Notes under the pieces: model-generated
The model's database searches: none
Told to the model about the DNA's origin: nothing
Seen by the model: the letters and a program-made list of their open reading frames with translations, nothing else
From: Xylanibacter ruminicola
GTDB taxonomy: Bacteria; Bacteroidota; Bacteroidia; Bacteroidales; Bacteroidaceae
Reading direction: 5' to 3'
Length of the DNA: 64,000 nucleotides
NCBI RefSeq assembly: GCF_900142525.1
Contig: NZ_FRBD01000001.1
Coordinates: 205,436 to 269,435, forward strand
Shown: positions 9,401 through 17,371 of the stretch, one piece after another
How positions within the stretch are numbered: position 1 is the stretch's first letter
Layout of the letters: each line of letters begins with the position of its first letter
Translations under genes and position numbers: made by a program

Positions 9401-9605
9401 ATGCAGGCTTCACGGGTAGTGCATCTTGTGATGTAGCTCTCACGCGGATGATGTTATCGTTCATCACCTCAAGGCGTATTACCTTTGCCTGACCTCCGTC
9501 AGGACGGATAGTCACATTGTTTCCACTGGTCTGTACATCGCTCGCCATCGCTGTGGCAGACACCAACAACGCTGACACCATCATAACAATTGTTCTCTTT
9601 TTCAT
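6450..9605 (-). CDS. Secreted GH31 alpha-xylosidase/alpha-glucosidase with two in-frame repeat insertions
   Basis: A 1051-residue protein with a signal peptide (about 1-22), an N-terminal GH31 beta-sandwich (AFYGLGQ around 170), a PA14-like insert domain (about 295-420), the catalytic TIM barrel and C-terminal beta domains (about 900-1051). The nucleophile is D645 in WWMDASEPN and the acid/base is D726 in WSGDIG. With GH2 in the same operon it suits removal of alpha-xylose or alpha-glucose from decorated oligosaccharides such as xyloglucan. Two segments are foreign to the family: residues 308-349 inside the PA14-like domain and 613-639 just before the nucleophile strand. Both encode the QCSMVNG heptad repeat and a double hairpin, and both keep the frame (126 and 81 bp). 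Folding and activity are therefore uncertain. Confidence 0.93.
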   Translation of the reverse strand: MKKRTIVMMVSALLVSATAMASDVQTSGNNVTIRPDGGQAKVIRLEVMNDNIIRVRATSQDALPVKPASLMIVPQVAPAKGSFSVNEEGENVVVKAKNVKAVVSKATGEVTFFDANGKQLLKEAKDGKQFWDFTVPERELGMKTGYTVPEEQKHGLTWQMKFDSPEDEAFYGLGQHQSEEFNMKGKNEDLFQYNTKVSIPFVLSNKNYGLLWDSYSFCRFGNPNDYLQLNRAFKLYDRTGKEGHLTGTYVDRMGRKLVRDEDSIYYEYGTPEKSAIALKTDNGGIKNFPKGFSLMGANVVYEGFIEPIEHGTWNMEHCCAKNGSAQPLSSPKNVQCSMVNGQCSMVNGQLYQFVLYYSGYVKVYIDGKEVVPERWRTAWNPNTYKFSTELQKGKRAQLRIEWRPDGGEAYCGLRVSEPRSKQEREQLSVWSEMAKDMDYYFIAGENLDQVISGYRTLTGKASLYPKWVLGFWQSRERYKTSGEIEETLAEFRKRQIPIDNIVQDWNYWPEDQWGSHEFEASRYPNPQAMLDSVHAMHGRFMISVWPKFYCNTDNYKELDAKGWMYVQSPTDEIRDWVGPGYKNGFYDAYDAGARKMFWRQMNEKLYTGLSKGSMVRSASPLGSSKNGQCSMVNGQCSMVDAWWMDASEPNVRDCTPMWYRKALSGPTALGTSTEYFNAYSTVNADAIYNGQRSVWKGKLNEPRVFLLTRSGFAGEQRFSTATWSGDIGTRWEDMRAQMTAGLNYSMSGIPFWGMDQGGFCVENRYVAAQQIYDRTKVENEDLKEWRELQTRWNQFGTFIPLFRSHGQWPLREIWNIAPDNHPAYKSFVYYDKLRYHLMPYLYSLAGWAHFKDYTLMRALVMDFNGDKEVENIGNQWMFGPALMACPVGYYKARNRSVYFPKQCGWYNLYTNEYVEGGQRLIVDAPYEQIPVFVREGAIIPFGPEMQWSDEKPAELINLYIYAGHDGSFQLYEDEGTNYNYEKGKYATIDITYDDATKTVSFSARKGQFPGMLKNRRFNVVLISKDAPQPLNLENPEGKLVHYSGKSVSVKL
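7689..7771. repeat. Composite heptad/double-hairpin element inside the GH31 gene (copy next to the nucleophile)
   Basis: Five and a half tandem copies of CATTGAA/CATTGAC (7692-7730) lead into the double hairpin CTTGG-ACGAG-CCAAG then CGGC-GAA-GCCG (7731-7757), and another heptad piece (ACCATTGAAC) follows. The repeat word GTTCAATGGT stands at both edges like a target duplication. It is translated as residues 613-639 of GH31. Confidence 0.9.
8557..8694. repeat. Composite heptad/double-hairpin element inside the GH31 gene (PA14-like domain copy)
   Basis: Seven copies of CATTGAC/CATTGAA-type heptads (8558-8608) lead into the double hairpin CTTGG-GCGAG-CTAAG then CGGC-TGA-GCCG (8609-8637). A short spacer follows, then three to four CATGTTC heptads and GTTCAAT pieces (8653-8693) in the opposite orientation. 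It has the same architecture as the element at 7689 but diverged in sequence. About 126 bp (8559-8684) is extra coding sequence. Confidence 0.88.
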
Positions 9606-9620
9606 ATCTATAATTTCAGT

Positions 9621-9711
9621 TATTAATCATCGTCGTGACACTTCGTGTCGAGCCGCCTCACGTTCGACAGAGCTCAAGCGAGCTTGGCTCTGTTCTCACT
9701 TAATCGTCGTC
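9621..9711. repeat. REP-like triple-hairpin element between the sensor and GH31 genes
   Basis: In the 94-base gap the minus strand can fold CAGAGC-CAAG-CTCG-CTTG-A-GCTCTG, then GTCGA...TCGAC, then GACAC-GAA-GTGTC. The block is flanked by near-identical copies of GACGACGATTAA (9700-9711, the end of the sensor gene) and GACGATGATTAA (9622-9633), like a target-site duplication. It shares the GCCAAG/CTTGGC and CGAGC words with the elements at 7731, 8609 and 63396. It could also modulate expression within the operon as an intercistronic RNA structure. Confidence 0.6.
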
Positions 9712-12700
9712 TTCCATCATCACAGCCTCCTCGACCGAAGCTTCTTCAACAGGCAGCGTGATGGTAAATATAGAACCGCCACTTGGATTATTCTCGGCTG
9801 TAATGGTTCCACCATGCATCTCGACGATAGCTTTTACGAAGAACAGGCTCATACCTGAGTCGTCGTCACTGATCATGGGGTCGAAGATGCTATCTTCGGC
9901 GCCCTCAGGTATACCTACGCCATTATCCGAGATACGGATGGTGCCAGAGGTAGAAGTCTTATCTACAAACACCTTTATCTTACAATCGGTTGGCGAGAAC
10001 AGCGCACTGTTGCTCAGAATCATCTGCACAGCCTGGGCCATCTGGTCGCGATCAAAGTCAACAGTCAAATCGTTGGCCAATGGGAAGAATGAGAACTTGA
10101 CATGCTTGCCAAGGGGTGCCTTGAACTTGGCACACTGTTCTTTCATGAAGTGTTGCAGATCATGCGGTTTCTTATGAGTCTCTTCGATAGTCCAAGCTTG
10201 TGCAGCCAGCTCCTCGGCCTGAGCCTTCTGGTCGCTCTCCTGCTGTTTCTGCAGTTCAACACGCATCTCGCTCATCCACTGTTTCTTCATCACCTCCATA
10301 CGCAGATAGTCGCGTTCGGTCTTCTCGGCCTGACGCTTCAAGAACATACGTCTCCACAGGAAGATGGCGAGAGCCACAAGAGCCAAGAAGATAACCATGA
10401 TCCAGCGGTTACGCAGCAATGGAGGGGTGATGGTAATATTGAGTATGGCCTCGTTCTTACCCATTGTGCCATCCTCGTTCAGCATCCTTACATGCAGTAC
10501 ATAGCTACCATGATGAAGCGACATATAGGTGATGTTAGGATCGTTCTCCTCCGTCTTCACCCATTTGTCACTGAAGCCCTCGAGCATGTAGACAAAGCGC
10601 GATGTATTATGCATCTCACCCTTATCGGTAGCAAGCTGTATGGTAAACTGGTTCTCGTAGTAGCGAAGCACCAGTTCCTTACTGGTGTTCAGGTCTTCGT
10701 CCATGATGACACGACCATCATACTCTTCACCTACACCAAGCTGCTGTCCGAACAATTTCAGTCCGCTGAAGATAGGCGTCTCTGTGTTATCCACATTTGT
10801 TACCAGCGATGGGTTGATGACGTCAACACCTCCAAGTCCGCCCACCAGAATGAGTCCATCGGGCGTAACACTTACAGAGCGCTGGTTGTATGGTCCCTGC
10901 TGCAGTCCGTCTTTACTACTGAAGCTACGAACATTAAAAATCCAGTTATTCTGCTCGTCCTTCTTGAGAACCACGTTCGATACGCCATGCTCAGTGATGA
11001 CCCACATGGTGTGCAGTTTATCCTCGATGATGCCAACCACACTCGAGCCCAGCAGACCAGAGTTCATATCAAGCATGTGCTGCTTGTTGGTCTTCATATC
11101 TACCACACAACAGCCTGCTGTAGAGCCGTGCCAAACAAGTCCACGACTATCCTCTACAACACACGTAGTAGAGGCCATAGCAGCCATCTGTCCCTTGATA
11201 GCAGGAATCTTTATGTTTGCCACCTTACCGCTCACTGGGTTTATCAGCGAGTAGAACTCGGAGTGACCTACCATCAGCCATCCTTTCTTTGTCCACGCCT
11301 CAGAAGTCATGAAGTCGGAAGGAAGCGCAGAGTTACGCATGTTAAATGCTCTGAACTTACCTGTTTTAGGATTCAGTTTCTGCACACCGCTACCCAGCGT
11401 ACCAATCCAGATGTCACCCCACTTGTCTTCGGTTATCGACCACACGTTATTGTTCAGCAACTGACCGTCGGTGTTGGTCATCGTGTAGTTCTTTATCTGA
11501 CCGTTAGAGATATGGATGATACCACCATTATAGGTACCGAACCACACCGAGCCGTCTTTGGCAGCCAGACTGGACACCATCGTCTCAGATGCAAATCCGC
11601 ATCGGGCCTTATCATACACTTCAGTCTCACCTGTCGCGCGTACATATTTAATAATACCGCGGTTATCGGTTCCAAACCAGAAGTTGCCGTTGGCATCAAC
11701 AGTAGTGGTGTTCACATCACCTATCTCAAGGGTATTGAATCCCATCAGCTTCTCGATGTATTGGTTCAAGCCGTTTCGATAGCATGCTATCCACATGTTA
11801 CCCGTCTTGTCGAGCATCAGTTTCTTCTGGGTATTCTCACTGATAGATGTGTTATCAAACTTGTTGTTGACGAAGTTCTTGACGTTGGCATTCTTGGTGT
11901 CAATCACGAATATGCCCTGGTGGTCGGTAGCCAACCACACCCAGCCGCGCTGGTCCATACACACGTCCCACACCTGCATATCGCCTGGCAATGGGGCAAT
12001 GCCCAAGGAACCCAGATACTCGTTCAACGACTTATACCACGTCTTGTCTTTCTGGGAGAAAATAAACTGGCGGTTGGTGGTAGCAACCCAATAGTTACTA
12101 TGCTTGTCGACATAGCAATAGTAGGGCTGACTAGGTTGTCCGCCATTATTCTTCATAAAGTCGTCCTTCAATATCACCTGACCTTTATCGCCATCGATAA
12201 CCATCAGTTCGCCATCGCTCGATGTAACAAGCAGTTTATCGTTCCACTCAGCAAAGTTAGAGAAGTAGTATTCCTTATTGATCTCACCAGCCTCATAGCC
12301 GTACTTTATCAGTTTGTTGCTTTTCTTTCTGGGATTGTAGCAATACAGGCCCTCGTCGTAGGTCTTCACCCAGAATCTTTTCTGCGAATCGATATAGAAT
12401 CTGTCGATACCTCCCTTGATGCCCAATTTGCTCAGAATGGTGATAGGGTTGCGGTTCACCTTCTCAGTCACTGGGTCGAACACACTGTAGTTCATACCCT
12501 GCTTCAGCCAGAGCTTGCCCTCACCATCTTCCCATATCTGGTCGATATAGTTATTACGAAGCGTTGTAGAGTCGTTAGGATCAGAGTAGAATGTACGGAA
12601 TCGGTAGCCATCATAACGGTTCAGTCCGTAGGATGTACCAATCCAGATGAATCCACGAGAATCCTGGAACAAATAGTTAATCTGCGAGTTCGACAAACCA

Positions 12701-12810
12701 TCACGAGCATCCAGATGGCGGAACTTCATATCGGGTATCACTGCTGTAGCTGCACTCGCTGTGAGGCAGACAAGACAGATGATTGAGGTAAGTAGCTTTC
12801 TGATATTCAT
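9700..12810 (-). CDS. Two-component-like beta-propeller sensor with degenerate kinase core and no receiver
   Basis: A 1036-residue protein with a signal peptide (1-23), two seven-bladed propellers of Reg_prop repeats (about 25-690, many DxxGxxWxGT-like blades), a Y_Y_Y domain (about 700-797), one membrane helix (about 801-821), a coiled linker and a HATPase (about 925-1021). It resembles the periplasmic half of hybrid two-component sensors for glycans. However, no HisKA H-E-x-R-T-P box can be found, the N box reads SNSALFSP without the usual Lys, G2 lacks its first Gly (SGMSLFF), and there are no receiver or AraC domains. G1 (DNGVGIP) is intact. It probably senses an oligosaccharide, but may signal through a partner or be decaying. 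It lies 13 bases after lacI and ends in an acidic tail. Confidence 0.85.
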   Translation of the reverse strand: MNIRKLLTSIICLVCLTASAATAVIPDMKFRHLDARDGLSNSQINYLFQDSRGFIWIGTSYGLNRYDGYRFRTFYSDPNDSTTLRNNYIDQIWEDGEGKLWLKQGMNYSVFDPVTEKVNRNPITILSKLGIKGGIDRFYIDSQKRFWVKTYDEGLYCYNPRKKSNKLIKYGYEAGEINKEYYFSNFAEWNDKLLVTSSDGELMVIDGDKGQVILKDDFMKNNGGQPSQPYYCYVDKHSNYWVATTNRQFIFSQKDKTWYKSLNEYLGSLGIAPLPGDMQVWDVCMDQRGWVWLATDHQGIFVIDTKNANVKNFVNNKFDNTSISENTQKKLMLDKTGNMWIACYRNGLNQYIEKLMGFNTLEIGDVNTTTVDANGNFWFGTDNRGIIKYVRATGETEVYDKARCGFASETMVSSLAAKDGSVWFGTYNGGIIHISNGQIKNYTMTNTDGQLLNNNVWSITEDKWGDIWIGTLGSGVQKLNPKTGKFRAFNMRNSALPSDFMTSEAWTKKGWLMVGHSEFYSLINPVSGKVANIKIPAIKGQMAAMASTTCVVEDSRGLVWHGSTAGCCVVDMKTNKQHMLDMNSGLLGSSVVGIIEDKLHTMWVITEHGVSNVVLKKDEQNNWIFNVRSFSSKDGLQQGPYNQRSVSVTPDGLILVGGLGGVDVINPSLVTNVDNTETPIFSGLKLFGQQLGVGEEYDGRVIMDEDLNTSKELVLRYYENQFTIQLATDKGEMHNTSRFVYMLEGFSDKWVKTEENDPNITYMSLHHGSYVLHVRMLNEDGTMGKNEAILNITITPPLLRNRWIMVIFLALVALAIFLWRRMFLKRQAEKTERDYLRMEVMKKQWMSEMRVELQKQQESDQKAQAEELAAQAWTIEETHKKPHDLQHFMKEQCAKFKAPLGKHVKFSFFPLANDLTVDFDRDQMAQAVQMILSNSALFSPTDCKIKVFVDKTSTSGTIRISDNGVGIPEGAEDSIFDPMISDDDSGMSLFFVKAIVEMHGGTITAENNPSGGSIFTITLPVEEASVEEAVMMEDDD

Positions 12811-12823
12811 ATTTTCAGGTTTT

Positions 12824-13843
12824 TTATTTCTTTGCCGATGTTTCGCGTATCACGACTTTCTGTGGCACAATTTTTCTATAGATTTTGGTATCGCCGTTAA
12901 TACTCTTGAGCAACAGCCTGCAGGATTCTGCCCCCATCTCATGACTCTGGTCTTCGATAGCCGAGAGCTTAGGCGTGACGTATTTGGCATGCACATCGTC
13001 TGTAAATCCTATCAGGGCCACATCTTCTGGTATGCGCAGACCCTCCTGCTTGATGGCTGTAAAGGCAGCAAACGTAATGATATCGTTGAATGCCAGTATC
13101 GCATCAGGGCGATTCTCCATCCTCAACAGCTTAACAGTAGCTTCCAGCGCCCAATCGAAATCAATCTTCTCGCACACCACCAGCTCGCGCTCAATGGGAA
13201 TACGATTCTCGCGCAGGGCCTCCAGATAGCCGTGCTTACGGCGTATCACCATATCCAGGTGGTTAGGCCCACCGATAAAAGCAATCCTGCGACTACCTGT
13301 ATCTATCAGATGCTGAGTGGCCTGCTGGGCAGCCACATCACCATTGGCCATCACACTCGAGAACTTATCCGACAAGCATGTACGACCAAAGAACACCATG
13401 GGTATGCCCATCTTCCAGATTTCCTCGAAGTGGCTATAGTCGCGTGTATTCTGCGACAAGCAGGCAATGATGCCCTCAACGTGCAATCCGATGAAGTTGT
13501 CGATAGCATTCACCTCGGCCTCGCTATCCTCGTGGGTGTTGGCACTGATGACCGAATAGCCGGCCTTGAGCGCCTCGTCCTCGATACCATCGAGCACGGC
13601 GGCATAGTAGTGCGACACCATGTTGGGCATCACCACACCTATCACCTTTGGGGCCTCTTTTCTGAGACTCTGGGCAAAGGGATTGGGGCGATAATTCATC
13701 TCGCGAGCCAACTTCTTCACCTTGATCTGCATCTCCTGGCCTATCTCTGGTGAATCACGCAGAGCGCGACTAACAGTAGCTATGCTTACGCCCAATACCT
13801 GGGCTATATCCTTTAACGATGTGCGACGTTTTGTTATAGCCAT
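12824..13843 (-). CDS. LacI-family transcriptional regulator
   Basis: A 339-residue protein from the ATG at 13843. The N-terminal helix-turn-helix is typical (SLKDIAQVLGVSIATVSRALRD, residues 9-30), followed by a periplasmic-binding-protein-like sugar domain (VIGVVMPN about residue 70 to the end). The frame stays open 41 codons further upstream, but that stretch contains the promoter and does not look like protein. It is the first gene of the operon with the sensor, GH31, LPP20-like and GH2 genes, so it likely controls them in response to a sugar. A matching palindrome overlaps its own -33 box, suggesting autoregulation. Confidence 0.94.
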   Translation of the reverse strand: MAITKRRTSLKDIAQVLGVSIATVSRALRDSPEIGQEMQIKVKKLAREMNYRPNPFAQSLRKEAPKVIGVVMPNMVSHYYAAVLDGIEDEALKAGYSVISANTHEDSEAEVNAIDNFIGLHVEGIIACLSQNTRDYSHFEEIWKMGIPMVFFGRTCLSDKFSSVMANGDVAAQQATQHLIDTGSRRIAFIGGPNHLDMVIRRKHGYLEALRENRIPIERELVVCEKIDFDWALEATVKLLRMENRPDAILAFNDIITFAAFTAIKQEGLRIPEDVALIGFTDDVHAKYVTPKLSAIEDQSHEMGAESCRLLLKSINGDTKIYRKIVPQKVVIRETSAKK

Positions 13844-13870
13844 AATTATTTCCGTAAATTTACGACGTTG

Positions 13871-13910
13871 CAAAGGTACATATTTATTTTGAAATTTGCA
13901 AACGTTTACG
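13871..13910 (-). promoter_or_regulatory. lacI operon promoter with overlapping operator
   Basis: On the minus strand TTTG (13899-13902), 20 bases, then TACCTTTG (13871-13878) is a near-perfect Bacteroidota promoter. The -33 box lies in CGTAAACGTTTGC (13898-13910), a palindromic word centred on ACGT of the kind bound by LacI-family dimers. Binding there would block the promoter. The regulator and target link is inferred. Confidence 0.75.
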
Positions 13911-13931
13911 TGTATTTTTTTAATATAATCT

Positions 13932-13963
13932 GTTGATTTTGAGCATTTTTCTTCGTACCTTTG
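13932..13963 (+). promoter_or_regulatory. Orphan promoter facing right (-33 GTTG, -7 TACCTTTG)
   Basis: GTTG (13932-13935), exactly 20 bases, then TACCTTTG (13956-13963), on the plus strand and divergent from lacI. No plus-strand gene follows, because the next gene is on the minus strand. The only thing downstream is about 90 bases ending in a hairpin. Confidence 0.6.
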
Positions 13964-13967
13964 CACC

Positions 13968-14062
13968 AGTAAAAGTCAGAAATGAGTAATGAATAGTTGA
14001 TAATAAGTTAGTTAGAAAACATGTAAAAGTAAGGCTGTCGTGATGACAGCCTTACTTTGATT
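13968..14062 (+). ncRNA. Candidate small RNA
   Basis: This is inferred from the promoter at 13932-13963 and the hairpin at 14026-14058 followed by TTTGATTTTA. The stretch has no useful open frame (one ATG gives four codons, another is ATGTAA). Transcription would start near 13968 and give a product of about 90 nt. The hairpin may instead serve only the minus-strand DUF5686 gene. Confidence 0.35.
14026..14058 (-). terminator. Terminator of the DUF5686 operon (possibly bidirectional)
   Basis: A 14-bp perfect stem AAAGTAAGGCTGTC / GACAGCCTTACTTT with a 5-base loop, 9 bases after the stop codon at 14068. On the minus strand it runs into TTTTACATG, and on the plus strand into GATTTTA. Confidence 0.85.
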
Positions 14063-14067
14063 TTATA

Positions 14068-16674
14068 CTAGAACGTTGCGCGAACCATGAATCTCACGCC
14101 ATGCTTATGGGCAGTGGGCAACTCGTTATAGTTCAGGCGGCGTACATATTCCACATGCACAATCTTGAAGATGTTATGTATGCCCAGACTCAGCTCCATA
14201 TAGGGACGCTTAGGATCCAGCACGTAGCTGCCTTCAGGGAAATACATCAGCATGGTATTGCCAGCATTCTTCTCGAGGAACGGATTGTTCTTCTCCGACA
14301 GTTCTCCCCACAGAATACGGAAGCCAATCCACTCACGCCACTTCAATTTGCGTATCAGCGGTATGCGGTTCAGTATCTTTCCGTTCATATCCCAGTTCAA
14401 CTGTCCTGACAGGAAGCGGTCGGTTGGGAATTCCATGTTGTTGATAGCCTCGAAGGTATAGTCCTGTACGATGTACGAGAGGTTAGTCTCAGGCATGATG
14501 AGCAATGGGAATGGCACTTTCTCCCACTCTATTCCGCCCTTGATGAGCCAGTCCATCTTTCCCCACGACTTCAGCCAGAAGCGTTTGTAGACAGAAGCCT
14601 CAGTATAGTTATAGCTATACTGGCCACCCAGCACACCCTTCAATCCCAGGGTATGACTGACTGTGAGCACAGGTGCATCCAGATTGATAGGCAGACGGCG
14701 CTGCTTGGTGTTGATAAACGTCTCACCAGGTGCAAAGCGCAACTCAGCGCGCAACTCGGTTGTACGAATCTTCTGACTCTGTACAGTGCTTGTGCCAGGC
14801 AGCTGCGGATGACTCCAGTTGCTCCACTTGCTCTTATCGCCATCCTCCGATAACTGGATGAAGTACAGATCGCCGCAGGCCTCGTTCTCTTCAGTCTTCA
14901 GCTGCAAGGTGGTTCGGAAGCCCCAGTCTTCCTCGCGTTCAAAGGTCAGCGTCTGGCGATTGTAGAACATCATCTTGTCTACCTTGCTCCACTTGAAGGC
15001 TGTAAACACATTATCCTTATCGGTATGCAGGAACTTGTCGGATGGCGACATCACATCGTAGGTCGAAGATAAGGTCAGCGTGCGCTGCGGGAACTCGCGG
15101 GGCAGATACTCCTTCTTGTTGAACGACCAAATCAGGTCGCCCTTATAGTACCACTTCTTCGATCCCCATCCGCGGGCCACATAACCACGCATAAAGAAGT
15201 TCGAGTCGAGATTGGCCGTAGTCTGTGCCGAGAGTCGGGTACGTATGCCGTCGATCATATTCTTGGTTATCATGGTGTTGATAGGACCAATATCCACCTT
15301 GCTGGGATGCTCTTTGGTGCCCGTCTCCACAAAGTTCTCAACCAGCGCCTTCAGGCCGAAGATGATATACTTAAAGCCCTTGATATTCTCGATATTGCTG
15401 ATAAACGAGCCCATCTGACTCTCACCTTTGGTCAGCTCTACCTGGCGATACTGGTTCCAGAACTCATCGCTACGCATCATGGCGTTCACATCCTTCACCT
15501 CCTTCTTCGTGCCCTTAAACAACTGCTTAGGCAGTTCGTCGAAGGCATAGTCGTTAATGCGGGTGTTACGTATCACGGCGAATTTCTGCAGGAAGCTGGC
15601 CAGCTTTATCTCCGTAAACATATCGTCGACGGTCAGCACCCAGTCGCCATCGGGCAACTGCGTAAACTCCTGCACCACCTGCATATTCTCTACGAAGTTC
15701 ACATCGCTCTTCTTGGGGATGGTCATCTCGCAGCGCTTTACCTGCCAACTCGAGTCGGCCAGGATATACAGGTCGCCACGGAATCCAAAGTCCTGCTGGT
15801 TGTTAGGCAGGAAGTGCAGATGGAAGCACTTATCCTTATCTACATACAGCGTGTCCTCGATATAATAGCGATAAAACGAGATGGCATCCTTACCAATAGG
15901 CGACGTAAAGGGGTACTGCAGCATACGAATCTGGTCGTCGTATATGTTCACATCGGTAAACACATCCTTGATCACCGTGTTCAGTATGTCGCCCGTCTGT
16001 ATCAGGTCGTTGATACCTTGTGTATTGATACCCTTAATAATCGTCTTCTCGTCGTGTGGCTTCTTACGATAGATTTTCTGCGAAACGGTCTCGTCGACAC
16101 TGATAGGCAGTATCAGTTTGTTGTTATACGGACAAGCCTCAATCTGGTCGATCAGCCACTGCTTTTTCTTGTATTTGGGCGAGTCGAGCACCTCTGGATT
16201 AAAATCGTTCAGCGCCAGGGTTATCTTCTGATACTTGTTGTACTGATAGAAGTCGCGATTGTCCAAATCGGTCTTTTTCTTGGCAGCAACCACCTTTTTC
16301 ATCATCTCTACAGCCGGATTGTTCTTACGACTATAGCGCTGACGCTTGGTCTTGATGGTCACCTCTTTCAGCATCTTTGTATCGTCCTTCAGACTGATCT
16401 TGATATTGTCCTTAATACCAGAGTTGATGGCCACCGTATGCGATACGTAGCCCACTGCTGTAAATGTGAGCTGCCATCCGTTATGACGGGCGATAGAGAA
16501 TTTTCCATCAATATCTGATGCCACACCTACGCCATGCCCCAAATATTGGGCACTGGCAAACGGGATAGGCTCACCGGTCTTAGCATCTATAATCTGACCG
16601 GTAATCATGTGCTGTGCCCATACGCTCATGACCATCAGCATCATACTCATTAATATTGTTATCCTTCTATTCAT
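14068..16674 (-). CDS. Outer-membrane DUF5686 protein with CarboxypepD regulatory-like domain
   Basis: An 868-residue protein with a signal peptide ending in VWAQ (about 21). A CarboxypepD-reg-like Ig domain (about 24-105, MITGQIIDAKTGEPIPFASA) is followed by the long DUF5686 region, which is probably a beta-barrel of aromatic-ending strands finishing in FMVRATF at the C terminus. The family is common in Bacteroidota outer membranes and its function is unknown. The start overlaps the end of the HAD gene by 8 bases, so it is translated with the phospholipid-like cluster upstream. A connection with envelope lipid export or assembly is inference from position only. Confidence 0.85.
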   Translation of the reverse strand: MNRRITILMSMMLMVMSVWAQHMITGQIIDAKTGEPIPFASAQYLGHGVGVASDIDGKFSIARHNGWQLTFTAVGYVSHTVAINSGIKDNIKISLKDDTKMLKEVTIKTKRQRYSRKNNPAVEMMKKVVAAKKKTDLDNRDFYQYNKYQKITLALNDFNPEVLDSPKYKKKQWLIDQIEACPYNNKLILPISVDETVSQKIYRKKPHDEKTIIKGINTQGINDLIQTGDILNTVIKDVFTDVNIYDDQIRMLQYPFTSPIGKDAISFYRYYIEDTLYVDKDKCFHLHFLPNNQQDFGFRGDLYILADSSWQVKRCEMTIPKKSDVNFVENMQVVQEFTQLPDGDWVLTVDDMFTEIKLASFLQKFAVIRNTRINDYAFDELPKQLFKGTKKEVKDVNAMMRSDEFWNQYRQVELTKGESQMGSFISNIENIKGFKYIIFGLKALVENFVETGTKEHPSKVDIGPINTMITKNMIDGIRTRLSAQTTANLDSNFFMRGYVARGWGSKKWYYKGDLIWSFNKKEYLPREFPQRTLTLSSTYDVMSPSDKFLHTDKDNVFTAFKWSKVDKMMFYNRQTLTFEREEDWGFRTTLQLKTEENEACGDLYFIQLSEDGDKSKWSNWSHPQLPGTSTVQSQKIRTTELRAELRFAPGETFINTKQRRLPINLDAPVLTVSHTLGLKGVLGGQYSYNYTEASVYKRFWLKSWGKMDWLIKGGIEWEKVPFPLLIMPETNLSYIVQDYTFEAINNMEFPTDRFLSGQLNWDMNGKILNRIPLIRKLKWREWIGFRILWGELSEKNNPFLEKNAGNTMLMYFPEGSYVLDPKRPYMELSLGIHNIFKIVHVEYVRRLNYNELPTAHKHGVRFMVRATF

Positions 16675-17371
16675 TTATCAATTGTTTAAGTGTTGTTATC
16701 ACGCGCTCAGCGTTTGTTTCGTCTACAGGATCGTTAGTCCAGCCTTCGCCTTTAAACCATACCGTGTGGCAACCAGCCTTGCCGGCTGGAACGATGTCCT
16801 TATCCATGCTGTCGCCCACTACGATGACCTCGTCAGGCTGCATGTTCAGTGCCTCCACACCCAGCGTAAATATCTTAGGATCTGGTTTGCGAACACCCAC
16901 CACGGCACTCTCTATGATGGTGTCGAAAATACCATCCAGCTTAAACTCCTTGAGCACTGTGGCTATGTTGCCATAAAAGTTGCTCACCAGCACCATGGGG
17001 TACTGCTTTTTCAGCTCCAGCAGCACCTCACGACTGCGTGCCGTCTCTTCGCAAGTCAGCCGATACAAATCATCAACCACAGCCTGCTGATACTCCATAC
17101 TACTCAGCTCCTTACTTCTCAACTTCTTCTCTCCTTCAAGAAACTCCATCTGCAGACGAATTTTCTCTTCAAGTGTTCGCTTAAAAGTAAAATCGGGTTT
17201 GATAATCGGGTTCTTACCCAATGTACGCTCGCCATGCACGTATGCATCACGAAAGTCGGCCTCGCTCACGGGCACCTGTTGGCGCTCGTAGGCATGCCAA
17301 ATCACCTTTCCCCAGTGCTGTCCACCAGTATCCAGCGTGCCGCCGTAGTCAAAAATATATCCTTTAATCAT
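16667..17371 (-). CDS. HAD-superfamily hydrolase (HAD-IA type)
   Basis: A 234-residue protein. Motif I is FDYGGTLD (nucleophile D8), motif II LVSNFYGN (S130), motif III K162 in VRKPDP, motif IV VVGDSMDKD. A helical cap lies between about 18 and 110. The position two after the nucleophile is Gly, not the Asp that acts as acid/base in most HAD phosphatases, so the reaction may not be a simple phosphatase step. It overlaps the CDP-alcohol phosphotransferase by 4 bases (ATGA) and DUF5686 by 8, indicating tight coupling. If a phosphatase, it could dephosphorylate the headgroup or the product of that enzyme. Confidence 0.85.
   Translation of the reverse strand: MIKGYIFDYGGTLDTGGQHWGKVIWHAYERQQVPVSEADFRDAYVHGERTLGKNPIIKPDFTFKRTLEEKIRLQMEFLEGEKKLRSKELSSMEYQQAVVDDLYRLTCEETARSREVLLELKKQYPMVLVSNFYGNIATVLKEFKLDGIFDTIIESAVVGVRKPDPKIFTLGVEALNMQPDEVIVVGDSMDKDIVPAGKAGCHTVWFKGEGWTNDPVDETNAERVITTLKQLINE

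Noticed and set aside
10102..12786. An 894-codon open frame on the plus strand opposite the propeller sensor gene
   Set aside because: It is the mirror of a clearly real gene. The sense gene avoids codons whose complement is a stop, which leaves the opposite frame open. No domain is recognisable.
13844..13966. 41-codon N-terminal extension of the LacI gene
   Set aside because: The stretch holds the promoter and operator, and the helix-turn-helix normally begins within ten residues of the start.
15307..16518. A 403-codon open frame opposite the DUF5686 gene
   Set aside because: Shadow of the sense gene, with no promoter or protein-like pattern.
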